A stretch of DNA of 64,000 bases from an uncultured Eubacteriales bacterium (GTDB taxonomy: Bacteria > Bacillota > Clostridia > Oscillospirales > CAG-382), in NCBI GenBank assembly GCA_934502885.1, contig CAKSUT010000010.1:1-64000 (forward strand), in the 5' to 3' direction. The notes under the pieces are model-generated. The model had not been told where the DNA came from. It saw nothing but the letters and a program-made list of their open reading frames with translations, and ran no database searches. The position numbers were made by a program, and so were the translations under genes. This document shows, in pieces, positions 19,143-27,638 of the stretch; the first letter of the stretch is position 1; every line of letters starts with the position of its first letter.

Positions 19143-19622
19143 TCACTCTTTGCCGTCGAGTTCCTCGAAGATATCGTTGAGGGTAACGACGGCGTTAGAG
19201 AAGCGGTCGAAGTCGTAGGGATCGACAGTTTTTTCGATTTTGTCGCAAAGCTTGCTTATATAGCCGAGATTGCGGCATGAGAGGTACTCTTTTCCGCGCT
19301 TTGACAGCGATACACGGGTAACACGCCCGTCCTCGAGACTCTTTTCACGAGAGATCATGCCCTTTTCCGCGAGGCGGTTCGCTGTCTTCGTCATCTGCTG
19401 CTTCGATACCTTCATGCGCGCCGCAAGCTCTTTCATCGTCAGCGAACCGTAGTTTTCAAGCAAGCAAAGCGCATTCGTCTGCATAGACGAAAGTCCCGCC
19501 TCACCCATTCCGCTGTTTGCGCCGCGGAAACTGTCGCGAAACGGCTTCATTAACTTCTCGTTTGCGTATACTATCATCTTGAGTACATCAAGCTCTACCT
19601 GTCTCTTTACATCTGCTGTCAT
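19143..19622 (-). CDS. MarR-family transcriptional regulator
   Basis: A winged helix-turn-helix regulator of 159 aa. After an N-terminal dimerisation helix, the DNA-binding region reads LTMKELAARMKVSKQQMTK, followed by the wing SREKSLEDGRVTRVSLSKRG with the family's conserved D-x-R. The C-terminal helices complete the dimer interface. MarR proteins usually repress efflux, stress or catabolic genes. ATG 19622 is used because AGAGGAG lies 8 nt upstream; the longer open frame reads back into repeats. No neighbour is an obvious target, so autoregulation or a distant regulon is possible. Confidence 0.88.
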   Translation of the reverse strand: MTADVKRQVELDVLKMIVYANEKLMKPFRDSFRGANSGMGEAGLSSMQTNALCLLENYGSLTMKELAARMKVSKQQMTKTANRLAEKGMISREKSLEDGRVTRVSLSKRGKEYLSCRNLGYISKLCDKIEKTVDPYDFDRFSNAVVTLNDIFEELDGKE

Positions 19623-19639
19623 TTCTGATTCTCCTCTCT

Positions 19640-19877
19640 GTTGTTTTTTGCCGGCGTCCTGCCCTTTCCGTTGCGAAGCACACTTCACACTTTGCCAAGC
19701 ACACATCACGTTTTGCGAAGCACACATCCCACTCGGCTGTCGTTCTCGCTCCGTGGAAAACCGCCAAAAGATAAGCACCGTACAATTATTGAAGAAAAGC
19801 GACTTAGGGAGCTTTTCAACACCAATTCTCCATTTTCCACTTTCCATTTTCAATTATTAAAGCTGTTCTTTTCAAAC
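19640..19877. repeat. repeat region upstream of marR
   Basis: Three tandem 21-bp units starting TTGC (19671, 19692, 19713) carry AAGCACAC cores. They are followed by a decayed GCACCGTACAATTATT module and a GAAAAGC/GCTTTTC hairpin. One copy of the AT-rich 33-mer is at 19823-19855. The array lies about 50-110 nt upstream of the marR start, where its promoter should be. No clear -35/-10 pair could be picked. Confidence 0.7.
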
Positions 19878-19930
19878 AAAAAAGGGCGTGTTCACCGAAG
19901 GCACTCCCGTACCCACGGCAAACACACCCC
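19878..19930 (-). terminator. terminator of the S10-spc-alpha operon
   Basis: On the minus strand a long interrupted stem (GGGTGTGTT pairing with AACACGCCC) with a purine-rich loop ends in six T residues, about 50 nt after the rplQ stop. Confidence 0.85.
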
Positions 19931-19978
19931 ATTGTGCGTTCACATATTAACTATGTCAACAGTCGAACCGAAAGCGAA

Positions 19979-20323
19979 TTACTTTACAAGCTCGATTATA
20001 GCCATCTCGGCGCCGTCGCCCTTTCTGGGACCGGTCTTGAGAACTCTTGTGTAACCGCCGTTTCTCTCTGCGTAAGCGGGTGCTATTTCGTCAAAAAGCT
20101 TCTTGACAACATCTTCCTTTGTGATGAATGCAAGTGCCTGACGGCGAGAAGCAAGAGTGTTTTTCTTGCCGAGTGTGATCATTTTATCTGCGAGTGCTCT
20201 GACTTCCTTTGCTCTGTAAACGGTTGTTTCCATTTTGCCGTTTTCAAGAAGGAAGGTAACAAGTCCTCTGAGCATTGCATTTCTGTGCGCAGTCGGACGA
20301 CCGAGCTTTCTTGTTCCTGCCAT
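19979..20323 (-). CDS. rplQ: 50S ribosomal protein L17
   Basis: Large-subunit protein L17, 114 aa, the usual short bacterial length. The diagnostic N terminus is present (KLGRPTAHRNAMLRG, then TFLLENGKMETT). It is the last gene of the cluster, 39 nt after rpoA, and is followed by the operon terminator. Confidence 0.97.
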   Translation of the reverse strand: MAGTRKLGRPTAHRNAMLRGLVTFLLENGKMETTVYRAKEVRALADKMITLGKKNTLASRRQALAFITKEDVVKKLFDEIAPAYAERNGGYTRVLKTGPRKGDGAEMAIIELVK

Positions 20324-20362
20324 TGGTTTTTCCCTCCTTGTAGTGGTTTGCGAAGAAGTAAA

Positions 20363-21316
20363 TTATTCTTCCGACGACTTGAGCTTGAGTCCCAAATCGT
20401 GAAGCTTCTTGATAACTTCCTCGAGAGATTTCTTTCCGAGGTTTCTGACCTTGATCATATCTTCCTCAGTCTTGTTGACCAAATCCTCAACAGTGTCTAT
20501 GCCTGCTCTCTTCAAGCAATTAAAGGAACGAACAGACATGTCAAGCTCCTCAATGGTCATCTCAAGAACTTTTTCCTTAATGGTTTCCTGACGCTCAACC
20601 ATGATATCCGCCTTCTTCGCTTCGTCCGAAAGGTCTACGAAGAGGCTGAGATGTTCATTGAGAATCTTGGCCGCAAGAGATATTGCCTCTTTAGCGGAGA
20701 TAGTGCCGTCTGTCTTTACCTCAAGTGTGAGCTTGTCGTAGTCGGTGATGTTGCCGACACGGGTGTTCTCAACGGTGTAGTTGGCGGTATACACGGGTGT
20801 GTATATCGAATCGGTGTAGATAACGCCGATTACGGGGTTTGCGGCGGCGAGCTTGTTCTTCTCGCTCGATACATAACCTCTGCCGTGACCGAAGGTGAGC
20901 TCCATTCTGAGGGTTTCGCCGTCAGCAACATATGCTATGTGATGATCCTTGTTGAGAATCTCTATATCGGCGTCGCTCTTGATGTCGCCTGCCGTGACTT
21001 CGCATTCGCCGTGCGCCTCGATGGTGACGGTCTTTGTCGTCTCGGCGAAAAGCTTTGCCGTGATACCCTTGATGTTGAGGATTATCTCGGGGACGTCCTC
21101 CTTGACGCCGGGGGCCGTTGAGATCTCGTGGAGAACTCCGTCGATCTTAACGCTCGTTACCGCAACGCCGGGCAAAGAACTGAGAAGCACTCTGCGAAGC
21201 GAGTTGCCGAGAGTCATGCCGTAGCCTCTCTCAAGAGGCTCGATAACGAACTTGCCCTGCGAACCGTCGGGACTTATCTCCACTGTCGCTATGTTCGGTC
21301 TTTCTATTTCGATCAT
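20363..21316 (-). CDS. rpoA: DNA-directed RNA polymerase subunit alpha
   Basis: Alpha subunit, 317 aa, which dimerises to nucleate assembly of RNA polymerase. The N-terminal domain carries the signature RGYGMTLGNSLRRVLLSSL. The C-terminal domain (about 245-310), which contacts UP elements and activators, contains MSVRSFNCLKRAGIDTVEDL and VRNLGKKSLEEV. It is separated from rpsD by 148 nt, a wide gap for this operon; the gap holds a small CCGCA/TGCGG hairpin and GGAGG before the start. This matches the usual alpha-operon place. Confidence 0.97.
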   Translation of the reverse strand: MIEIERPNIATVEISPDGSQGKFVIEPLERGYGMTLGNSLRRVLLSSLPGVAVTSVKIDGVLHEISTAPGVKEDVPEIILNIKGITAKLFAETTKTVTIEAHGECEVTAGDIKSDADIEILNKDHHIAYVADGETLRMELTFGHGRGYVSSEKNKLAAANPVIGVIYTDSIYTPVYTANYTVENTRVGNITDYDKLTLEVKTDGTISAKEAISLAAKILNEHLSLFVDLSDEAKKADIMVERQETIKEKVLEMTIEELDMSVRSFNCLKRAGIDTVEDLVNKTEEDMIKVRNLGKKSLEEVIKKLHDLGLKLKSSEE

Positions 21317-21464
21317 TTAACAAAAACCCTCCTTGCACTGTACCGCCGTCACGAAGCGAAAAGGCTCTGTGACAAATGACGGTATGAATATTCTTCTTGC
21401 TGTGTATGCCCATTCCGACGGTCGTACCCGTAAGCATCCCGCACGGAATGCGGCGAGGATTTTC

Positions 21465-22097
21465 TTACTTGGAGTACAACTCGACGATGAGGTGTTCCTC
21501 GATCGGGAAGTCGATGTCCTCTCTCTTGGGGAGAGTGTTTACGGTAGCCGTAACGTTTTCCTTATCGACGGTGAGCCAAGCGGGAGCCTGTCTGTTGGAG
21601 AGGTTCTCAACGAGAGTCTTGAACTTCTCGGACTTCTTGCTTGTGTCCTTTACGGTAACAACGTCGCCTGCGTTAAGAATGATCGAGGGGATGTCGGCCT
21701 TCTTGCCGTTTACGAGGAAGTGACCGTGAACAACAAGCTGTCTTGCGTCGCGTCTGCTTTCGCCCATACCCATTCTGTATACGACATTGTCAAGGCGGCG
21801 CTCGATGAGAGTGAGGAGGTTTTCACCGGTCATACCCTCTTTTGCGTCTGCCTTCTTGAAGTAGTTCGCAAACTGCTTCTCCTGGATGCCGTAGTATCTC
21901 TTTGCCTTCTGCTTTTCACGGAGCTGGAGTCCGTATTCGCTTATCTTCTTGCGAGCCGCACCGTGCTGACCGGGAGTCTTCTGCTCTCCGCGTCTTGCAA
22001 TTGCGCACTTGGAAGTGAAGCAACGGTCGCCCTTACCAAAAAGCTTTTCGCCTTCTCTGCGGCAGAGTCTGCACGCAGGGCCTGTATATTTAGCCAT
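21465..22097 (-). CDS. rpsD: 30S ribosomal protein S4
   Basis: Primary 16S rRNA-binding protein, 210 aa, an early assembly protein and often an autogenous regulator of its operon. The N terminus carries a zinc-type cysteine set (CRLC, then RCFTSKC) rather than the cysteine-free form. The S4 RNA-binding domain spans about residues 98-160 (RRLDNVVYRMGMGESRRDAR). It lies between rpsK and rpoA. Confidence 0.97.
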   Translation of the reverse strand: MAKYTGPACRLCRREGEKLFGKGDRCFTSKCAIARRGEQKTPGQHGAARKKISEYGLQLREKQKAKRYYGIQEKQFANYFKKADAKEGMTGENLLTLIERRLDNVVYRMGMGESRRDARQLVVHGHFLVNGKKADIPSIILNAGDVVTVKDTSKKSEKFKTLVENLSNRQAPAWLTVDKENVTATVNTLPKREDIDFPIEEHLIVELYSK

Positions 22098-22144
22098 TTT
22101 CGTATCCTCCTTTTATGGTTTACAATGTAACAGTCTCTCCGGGA

Positions 22145-22546
22145 TCAAACGCGTCTTCTCTTGGGAGGACGGCAGCCGTTGTGCGGGATAGGTGTTACAT
22201 CCTTGATGAGGGTGATGTCAAGACCTGCGGTCTGGAGAGCTCTTATTGCGGATTCTCTGCCCTGACCGGGACCCTTAACGAATACCTCAACGGACTTGAG
22301 TCCGTGTTCCATAGCTGCCTTTGCCGCCGTTTCGGCTGCTGTCTGTGCAGCGTAGGGAGTGGATTTTCTTGAGCCTCTGAAGCCCATTTCGCCGGCGGAC
22401 GCCCATGCGAGGGTGTTGCCGTTTACGTCTGTAAGTGTAACTATAGTGTTGTTAAAGGACGACAGGATGTGAGCCGAACCCTTTTCAATGTTCTTACGCT
22501 CACGACGTCTCTTTGTAGCTACTTTCTTTACTCCTGCTTTAGCCAT
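22145..22546 (-). CDS. rpsK: 30S ribosomal protein S11
   Basis: Platform protein of the small subunit, 133 aa. Conserved segments include SSFNNTIVTLTDVNGN, the GFRGSRKSTPYAAQ loop, and the C-terminal PIPHNGCRPPKRRRV tail that lies on rRNA. It begins 22 nt after rpsM. Confidence 0.97.
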   Translation of the reverse strand: MAKAGVKKVATKRRRERKNIEKGSAHILSSFNNTIVTLTDVNGNTLAWASAGEMGFRGSRKSTPYAAQTAAETAAKAAMEHGLKSVEVFVKGPGQGRESAIRALQTAGLDITLIKDVTPIPHNGCRPPKRRRV

Positions 22547-22568
22547 TGACGTTAGTCACTCCTTCCGA

Positions 22569-22937
22569 TTACTTCTTCTTGTTCGCGATGGTCTTTGCCG
22601 GACCCTTGCGAGTTCTTGCGTTGGTCTTGGAACGCTGACCTCTTACGGGAAGACCCTTACGGTGTCTCTGTCCTCTGTAGCAGTCAATTTCTACAAGACG
22701 CTTGATGTTGAGAGCGATTTCTCTTCTGAGGTCGCCTTCAACGGTATATTCGTGTTCGATTGCTTCACGAAGCTTTGCTACGTCGTCCTCTGTAAGATCC
22801 TTAACTCTTGTGTCGGGGTTGATACCGGTCTTCTTAAGAACCTCATTGGAACGTGTGCGGCCGATTCCGAAAACGTATGTCAAGCCTATCTCGACACGCT
22901 TCTCTCTCGGAAGATCTACACCTGCTATACGAGCCAT
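22569..22937 (-). CDS. rpsM: 30S ribosomal protein S13
   Basis: Head protein that forms the intersubunit bridge with L5 and contacts P-site tRNA; 122 aa. It has the helix-hairpin motif near IGLTYVFGIGRTRS and the signature RGQRHRKGLPVRGQRSKTN. The basic tail ends in KKK. Confidence 0.97.
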   Translation of the reverse strand: MARIAGVDLPREKRVEIGLTYVFGIGRTRSNEVLKKTGINPDTRVKDLTEDDVAKLREAIEHEYTVEGDLRREIALNIKRLVEIDCYRGQRHRKGLPVRGQRSKTNARTRKGPAKTIANKKK

Positions 22938-22969
22938 TTATAATGCACCTCTTTCCGTAATAATGGGGC

Positions 22970-23083
22970 TTAGCCCTGCTTTTGCTTATGCTTGGGGTTT
23001 TCGCAGATAACCATAACCTTGCCGTGTCTCTTGATTATCTTGCACTTCTCGCATATTTTCTTTACTGAAGGCTTAACTTTCAT
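22970..23083 (-). CDS. rpmJ: 50S ribosomal protein L36
   Basis: A 37-aa protein beginning MKVKPSVKKICEKCKIIK and ending KHKQKQG. It has the zinc-ribbon form (C11, C14, C27, H32). AGGAGGT lies 8 nt before ATG 23083. It sits in the standard place between infA and rpsM. Confidence 0.97.
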   Translation of the reverse strand: MKVKPSVKKICEKCKIIKRHGKVMVICENPKHKQKQG

Positions 23084-23118
23084 TTACATATACCTCCTGT
23101 TCTTGTCGGCGAAATACC

Positions 23119-23337
23119 TTACTTCGCCCTCCATGTGATTCTGCCCTTTGTGAGGTCGTAGACGGAAACGTCAACCTTGACCTTGTCTCCGGGGAGAATC
23201 TTGATAAAATTCATACGAAGCTTTCCTGAGATGTGAGCGGTTATTACGTGCTCGTTGGAAAGCTTTACTTTAAAGGTTGCGTTTGGCAGAGCTTCAAGTA
23301 CGATGCCCTCAAACTCAATAACGTCATCCTTTGCCAG
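23119..23337 (-). CDS. infA: translation initiation factor IF-1 (apparent CTG start)
   Basis: IF-1, a 72-aa OB-fold protein that occupies the ribosomal A site during initiation. Conserved stretches are AKDDVIEFEGIVLEALPNA, VTAHISGK-like VITAHISGKLR, and LPGDKVKVDVSVYDLTKGRI ending in TWRAK. There is no ATG, GTG or TTG at the expected start: the codons read ATT-GTT-CTG-GCA-AAG. GGAGG lies 7 nt before CTG (23335-23337) and a start there gives the exact family length, so CTG is the best-supported start. ATT (23341-23343) is only 1 nt from GGAGG. A gene finder limited to the usual starts would miss this gene. It lies between map and rpmJ, as in other Firmicutes. Confidence 0.93.
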   Translation of the reverse strand: MAKDDVIEFEGIVLEALPNATFKVKLSNEHVITAHISGKLRMNFIKILPGDKVKVDVSVYDLTKGRITWRAK

Positions 23338-23370
23338 AACAATCCCTCCAAATCAAATTACACGGTGTGT

Positions 23371-24120
23371 TTAATCGAGCTTTGTGAGTATCACGGGACC
23401 GTCCGCCGTTATTGCGACGGTGTTCTCGTAGTGAGCGGAAAGTCCGCCGTCGAGGGTCTTGACCGTCCATTCGTCGTCAAGCACCTTCACCTTTTCCGTG
23501 CCCGTGTTTATCATAGGCTCAATGGCGATTACCATTCCCTCGCACAGGCGGACGCCTCTGCCGGCTCTGCCGTAGTTGGGGACGTCGGGATCCTCGTGGA
23601 GTGCGTGACCCACGCCGTGACCGACGTATTCGCGCACTATCGAAAATCCGTAGGAAGTGACGACCTCTTCTATTGCCGCGGAGATATCTCCTATGCGGTT
23701 GCCGGGAACAGCCTTAGCCATGCCGGCATAGAAGCCTTCACGCGCCGCTTTTTCAAGAAGCACCGCTTCGTCGCTTACCTTGCCGCAGAAGAAGGTTCTC
23801 GCACTGTCGCCGTGCCAGCCGTCGAAGTAAGCTCCGACGTCCACGCTCACGATGTCGCCCTCTTTGTAGGGTGTGTGATCGGGAATGCCGTGGATAACCG
23901 TGTCGTTCACCGAGATGCACGCGCTTCCGGGGAAGCCGCCGTAGCCCAAGAACGAGGGTCTCGCACCGTGACTTTCGATGTATCTTCTCACTGCCGCGTC
24001 GGTTTGCAGCGGCGTTGCGCCGGGACGGATGTGTTCACGTGCCGCTTCGAGAGCTCCTGCCGTTATCCGTCCGGCTGCCTTCATTTTTTCAATGTTTTCA
24101 CTTGACTTAAGCTTTATCAT
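23371..24120 (-). CDS. map: methionine aminopeptidase, type I
   Basis: Removes the initiator methionine from nascent proteins; 249 aa, the compact type Ia form. The five metal ligands are visible in order: Asp in SVDVGAYFDGWHGDSAR (two), His in GHGVGHALHE, Glu in AIEPMI, and Glu in HYENTV. It lies in the classic adk-map-infA order, 12 nt after adk. Confidence 0.97.
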   Translation of the reverse strand: MIKLKSSENIEKMKAAGRITAGALEAAREHIRPGATPLQTDAAVRRYIESHGARPSFLGYGGFPGSACISVNDTVIHGIPDHTPYKEGDIVSVDVGAYFDGWHGDSARTFFCGKVSDEAVLLEKAAREGFYAGMAKAVPGNRIGDISAAIEEVVTSYGFSIVREYVGHGVGHALHEDPDVPNYGRAGRGVRLCEGMVIAIEPMINTGTEKVKVLDDEWTVKTLDGGLSAHYENTVAITADGPVILTKLD

Positions 24121-24132
24121 ACCGTGTGCCTT

Positions 24133-24771
24133 TCAATCGGAAACGCCTAATGCCGCAAGAGTAAGCTTCGTGGTGTCGGCAAGCTCCTCCTGACCGACGA
24201 CCGTCTTGAGAATACCCTTCTTGGCATAGAAATCTCTCAAAGGCTCTGTTTCGGAATGGTAGGTATCGAGACGCGACTTCACAACCTCGGGAGCGTCGTC
24301 CTTGCGTGTTGTGAGAGCTTCGCCGCAGATATCGCATATGCCTTCCTTTTTGGGAGCCTTATACACGATGTGGTATGTAGCTCCGCATTTGGTGCAGGTG
24401 CGTCTGCCGCTCATTCTCTTGATTATCTTTTCGTCGGGAACCTCAAGCTCCAGAACAATGTCGATTGCAACTCCCATACGGTCGAGTGCCTCGGCCTGAG
24501 GGACTGTTCTGGGAAAACCGTCGAGGATAAAACCGTTTTTGCAGTCGTCCTCTGCGATTCTCTCGCGGATAATGCCGATGACAACCTCGTCGGGGACAAG
24601 CTCGCCCTTTTCGATTTTGTCCTTAGCGGCAATACCCATGGGTGTGCCGTCCTTGACGGCTTTTCTTATGATTGCGCCGGTAGACACGGCGGGAATGCCG
24701 AGCTTTTCGCTGACTATCTCCGCCTGAGTACCTTTACCTGCGCCGGGTGCTCCAAAAAATACAAGCTTCAT
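24133..24771 (-). CDS. adk: adenylate kinase, zinc-lid type
   Basis: Catalyses ATP + AMP to 2 ADP in the cytoplasm; 212 aa. The P-loop is GAPGAGKGTQA at residues 7-17. The AMP-binding segment includes GFILDGFPRTVPQA. The lid domain carries four cysteines (CTKC and CDIC) that bind structural zinc, as usual in Gram-positive bacteria. It follows secY by 25 nt. Confidence 0.97.
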   Translation of the reverse strand: MKLVFFGAPGAGKGTQAEIVSEKLGIPAVSTGAIIRKAVKDGTPMGIAAKDKIEKGELVPDEVVIGIIRERIAEDDCKNGFILDGFPRTVPQAEALDRMGVAIDIVLELEVPDEKIIKRMSGRRTCTKCGATYHIVYKAPKKEGICDICGEALTTRKDDAPEVVKSRLDTYHSETEPLRDFYAKKGILKTVVGQEELADTTKLTLAALGVSD

Positions 24772-24796
24772 GTTTAGTTCCTTTCAGTTACCGTTA

Positions 24797-26092
24797 TCAG
24801 TCAAGAAAGCCCTTATAGTGACGCATTGTGAGTTTGGAGTCGATCTCCTGAACGACCTCGAGGATTACGCCTACAACGATGATTGTGGACGAACCGCTGA
24901 AGGTAAGGACACCGAAGTTCGGGTTGATCGCGGATACTGCGATAGGAAGCACTGCGATAACGCCGAGGATAAGCGAACCGATAAGAGTTACTCTGTTGAG
25001 TATCTTAACGATGTAATCCGTTGTGGGCTTGCCGGGGCGGATACCGGGGATAACGCCGCCGTTAGCCTTAAGGTTGTTGGAAACCTCGATCGGGTTGAAC
25101 GAGATTGCAACATAGAAGAAAGCGAACGCAACGATGAGTATGAACATCAATACCGCATAGAACACTCTGTTTGTTACGAAGTTGTAGAAGCCCGTTTGCT
25201 GGAAGTTCGGAACGAACATTGCGATTGTCTGCGGAAGAGTTACGATAGAGCTTGCGAAGATGATAGGCATAACGCCTGTCATGTTGAGCTTTATCGGAAG
25301 ATGCGTGCTGTGTCCGCCGTAGAGTTTTCTGCCGACCTGACGCTTAGCGTACTGAACGGGAATTCTTCTTTCGGAATCCGTGAGGAAGATAACCGCATAT
25401 ACGATAGCGAGAGCGATTACGGCGAGAATAATAAGAGCGAAGATGCCGATAACCTCGTAGCCCTGACCGAACGCGGAGAGAATCTGCGGAACGAGGCTTG
25501 CAAGGATGTTGGTAAGAAGTATAATGGAAATACCGTTGCCGATACCGTGGTCGTTTATCTTTTCACCGAGCCACATGATGAGCGACGCACCTGCGCAGTA
25601 GCAAGCGATTATAACGATTGCCGGGAAGAAGCCCTTGCCTGCGTCTGTGAGGAAGCCCGTGCCGCCGGTGAAGTTCTGACCGTATCTCAGGTAGGTGTAG
25701 TAACCGTAAGCCGTGAGAAGGGAGAGAGCGACGGTTGTGTATCTTGTGATCTGGGTGAGCTTCTTTCTGCCTTCTTCGCCCTGCTTTGCGAGGTTTTCAA
25801 GGGGAGGAAGTGCAACTGTGAGAAGCTGGATAACGATGGATGCGGTGATGTAGGGTGAAATGGAGAGCGCAAAGAGCGTTGCTCTCGAGAATGCGTCACC
25901 CGAAAGAAGGTTGAAGTACTGGAACATTGACTGAGAACCGAGCTGGGAGAAGGTCTGAGCCAAAGCAGCTCCGTCAACATAAGGAATCGGGATCTGCGCA
26001 CCTATGCGGTAAAGCACAATGATGAAAATGGTGAAGAGCATACCCTTTCTGAGTTCAGCGTCTTTCCATGCGTTCTTCAATGACTGCAGCAC
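24797..26092 (-). CDS. secY: preprotein translocase subunit SecY
   Basis: Channel-forming subunit of the SecYEG translocon; 431 aa with ten predicted membrane helices, from FTIFIIVLYRIGAQIPIPYV to the C-terminal pair. The cytoplasmic loops carry typical residues (KQGEEGRKKLTQ; ERRIPVQYAKRQVGRKLYGG). The start is GTG 26092, preceded by AGAGGTGAT that lies inside the last codons of rplO, so the two are translationally linked. The giant exported proteins in this window would depend on it. Confidence 0.97.
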   Translation of the reverse strand: MLQSLKNAWKDAELRKGMLFTIFIIVLYRIGAQIPIPYVDGAALAQTFSQLGSQSMFQYFNLLSGDAFSRATLFALSISPYITASIVIQLLTVALPPLENLAKQGEEGRKKLTQITRYTTVALSLLTAYGYYTYLRYGQNFTGGTGFLTDAGKGFFPAIVIIACYCAGASLIMWLGEKINDHGIGNGISIILLTNILASLVPQILSAFGQGYEVIGIFALIILAVIALAIVYAVIFLTDSERRIPVQYAKRQVGRKLYGGHSTHLPIKLNMTGVMPIIFASSIVTLPQTIAMFVPNFQQTGFYNFVTNRVFYAVLMFILIVAFAFFYVAISFNPIEVSNNLKANGGVIPGIRPGKPTTDYIVKILNRVTLIGSLILGVIAVLPIAVSAINPNFGVLTFSGSSTIIVVGVILEVVQEIDSKLTMRHYKGFLD

Positions 26093-26093
26093 T

Positions 26094-26537
26094 TCAAATC
26101 ACCTCTGCCTTTCCGCCTGCGGCTTCGATTTTCTCCTTGGCAGCTGCCGAGAAGACAGTCGCTTGCACGGTAAGCTTCTTGGTGATTTCGCCGTTGCCGA
26201 GAATCTTTATACCGTCGCCGATCTTCTTTACGAGACCTGCCGCAACGAGTGCCTCAGCGTTTACGACCGCGCCTGCCTCGAACTTATCGAGTGCGGAAAC
26301 GTTGACTATCGCATACTCCTTCTTGAACATATCGTTTGTGAAGCCTCTCTTGGGGAGTCTTCTGTAAAGCGGAATCTGACCGCCTTCAAAGCCGGGACGT
26401 ACACCGCCGCCGCTTCTTGCGTTTTGACCTTTGTGACCTCTGCCGCCTGTCTTACCGTTGCCGGAGCCGGGACCTCTGCCCTTTCTCCAAGCCTTTTCCG
26501 AAGAACCTGCAGCGGGTGAAAGCTCATGAAGTTTCAT
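26094..26537 (-). CDS. rplO: 50S ribosomal protein L15
   Basis: Late-assembly large-subunit protein, 147 aa. The glycine-rich basic N terminus is conserved (GRGPGSGNGKTGGRGHKGQ, then SGGGVRPGFEGGQ), with the C-terminal globular domain beyond. Its ribosome site (GGAGG) is inside the last codons of rpmD, 2 nt away. Confidence 0.97.
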   Translation of the reverse strand: MKLHELSPAAGSSEKAWRKGRGPGSGNGKTGGRGHKGQNARSGGGVRPGFEGGQIPLYRRLPKRGFTNDMFKKEYAIVNVSALDKFEAGAVVNAEALVAAGLVKKIGDGIKILGNGEITKKLTVQATVFSAAAKEKIEAAGGKAEVI

Positions 26538-26539
26538 GA

Positions 26540-26719
26540 TTATACCTCCTCTGCTTCTATCAAATAGGTGATAGCCTTGATCTTGCCCTCTGTTGCTTCG
26601 TTCTTGGGCTGAACGGTGACATCACCGATCTTGCGAAGTCCCAAGGAATTCGCAGTTGCTATATGACCCTTATTGCGGCCTATAAGGCTCTTTACAAGAG
26701 TAATCTTAACCTGTGCCAT
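26540..26719 (-). CDS. rpmD: 50S ribosomal protein L30
   Basis: A 59-aa protein beginning MAQVKITLVKSLIGR and ending EAEEV, the short bacterial form of L30. The GLRKIGDVTV segment is characteristic. It lies between rpsE and rplO. Confidence 0.95.
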   Translation of the reverse strand: MAQVKITLVKSLIGRNKGHIATANSLGLRKIGDVTVQPKNEATEGKIKAITYLIEAEEV

Positions 26720-26737
26720 TATCTGCGACCTCCTTTA

Positions 26738-27241
26738 TTACTTTCTCATATCTTCAACGGCCTTGCCTCTGATCTTTGCGACCTCTTCTGCGCTTCTGAG
26801 CGCGCGGAGACCCTCAAAGGTAGCCTTGACGACGTTGATCTTGTTGTTCGAGCGAAGGCTCTTTGCACGGATATCTCTGATACCTGCAAGGTCGAGTACC
26901 GCACGAACCGTACCGCCGGCGATGACACCGGTACCTTCGGGAGCGGGCTTGAGGAGAACTCTTGCCGCACCGAACTCGCCGATGATTTCGTGAGGAATGG
27001 AAGTTCCCTTGAGGGAAACCTCGATCATGTTCTTCTTTGCGTCCTCGATTGCCTTTCTGATTGCTTCGGGAACTTCGGCAGACTTGCCGAGACCGTAGCC
27101 GACGTGACCGTTCTGGTCGCCGACGACAACTACTGCCGCAAAGCGCATGATACGACCGCCCTTAACGGTCTTGGAAACTCGTCTTGTGACAACGACTGTT
27201 TCTTTAAGATCAAGTGTTGCGGGATCTATATTGAAAGCCAT
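26738..27241 (-). CDS. rpsE: 30S ribosomal protein S5
   Basis: Small-subunit protein involved in decoding accuracy, 167 aa. The N-terminal double-stranded RNA-binding domain includes RRVSKTVKGGRIMRFAA, the loop where spectinomycin resistance changes map; no obvious change is seen. The C-terminal domain carries PAPEGTGVIAGGTVRAVL. Confidence 0.97.
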   Translation of the reverse strand: MAFNIDPATLDLKETVVVTRRVSKTVKGGRIMRFAAVVVVGDQNGHVGYGLGKSAEVPEAIRKAIEDAKKNMIEVSLKGTSIPHEIIGEFGAARVLLKPAPEGTGVIAGGTVRAVLDLAGIRDIRAKSLRSNNKINVVKATFEGLRALRSAEEVAKIRGKAVEDMRK

Positions 27242-27256
27242 TTGTTTATCCTCCTC

Positions 27257-27616
27257 TTAGAATTTCAAGCCGGCTTCGTGAGCACCCTCTGCGAGAGCCT
27301 TTACACGACCGTGGTAGAGATAACCGCCTCTGTCAAATACGACTTCGGTGATTCCCTTATCGATAGCGCGCTTAGCTGCGAGCGCGCCGACCTTCTTTGC
27401 GTCTTCGATATTGCCGCCGGCTACACCGAATTCCTTCTCGGTGGAGGAAGCACTTGCAAGTGTCTTTCCGCAGGTGTCGTCGATTATCTGTGCGTAAATG
27501 TTGTTCAGCGAGCGGTAAACGCAGAGGCGGGGTCTTGCTGCCGTGCCGGATACCTTGGCGCGAACTCTCTTATGTCTCTTTAAACGCTTGAGATTGCTGT
27601 CTTCTCTTGATACCAT
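27257..27616 (-). CDS. rplR: 50S ribosomal protein L18
   Basis: 5S rRNA-binding protein, 119 aa. It has a basic N terminus (KRHKRVRAKVSGTAARPRL), the strand VYRSLNNIYAQIIDD, and the C-terminal FDRGGYLYHGRVKALAEGA typical of L18. Confidence 0.97.
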   Translation of the reverse strand: MVSREDSNLKRLKRHKRVRAKVSGTAARPRLCVYRSLNNIYAQIIDDTCGKTLASASSTEKEFGVAGGNIEDAKKVGALAAKRAIDKGITEVVFDRGGYLYHGRVKALAEGAHEAGLKF

Positions 27617-27638
27617 AATTTTGCACTCCCCTTCCTAA

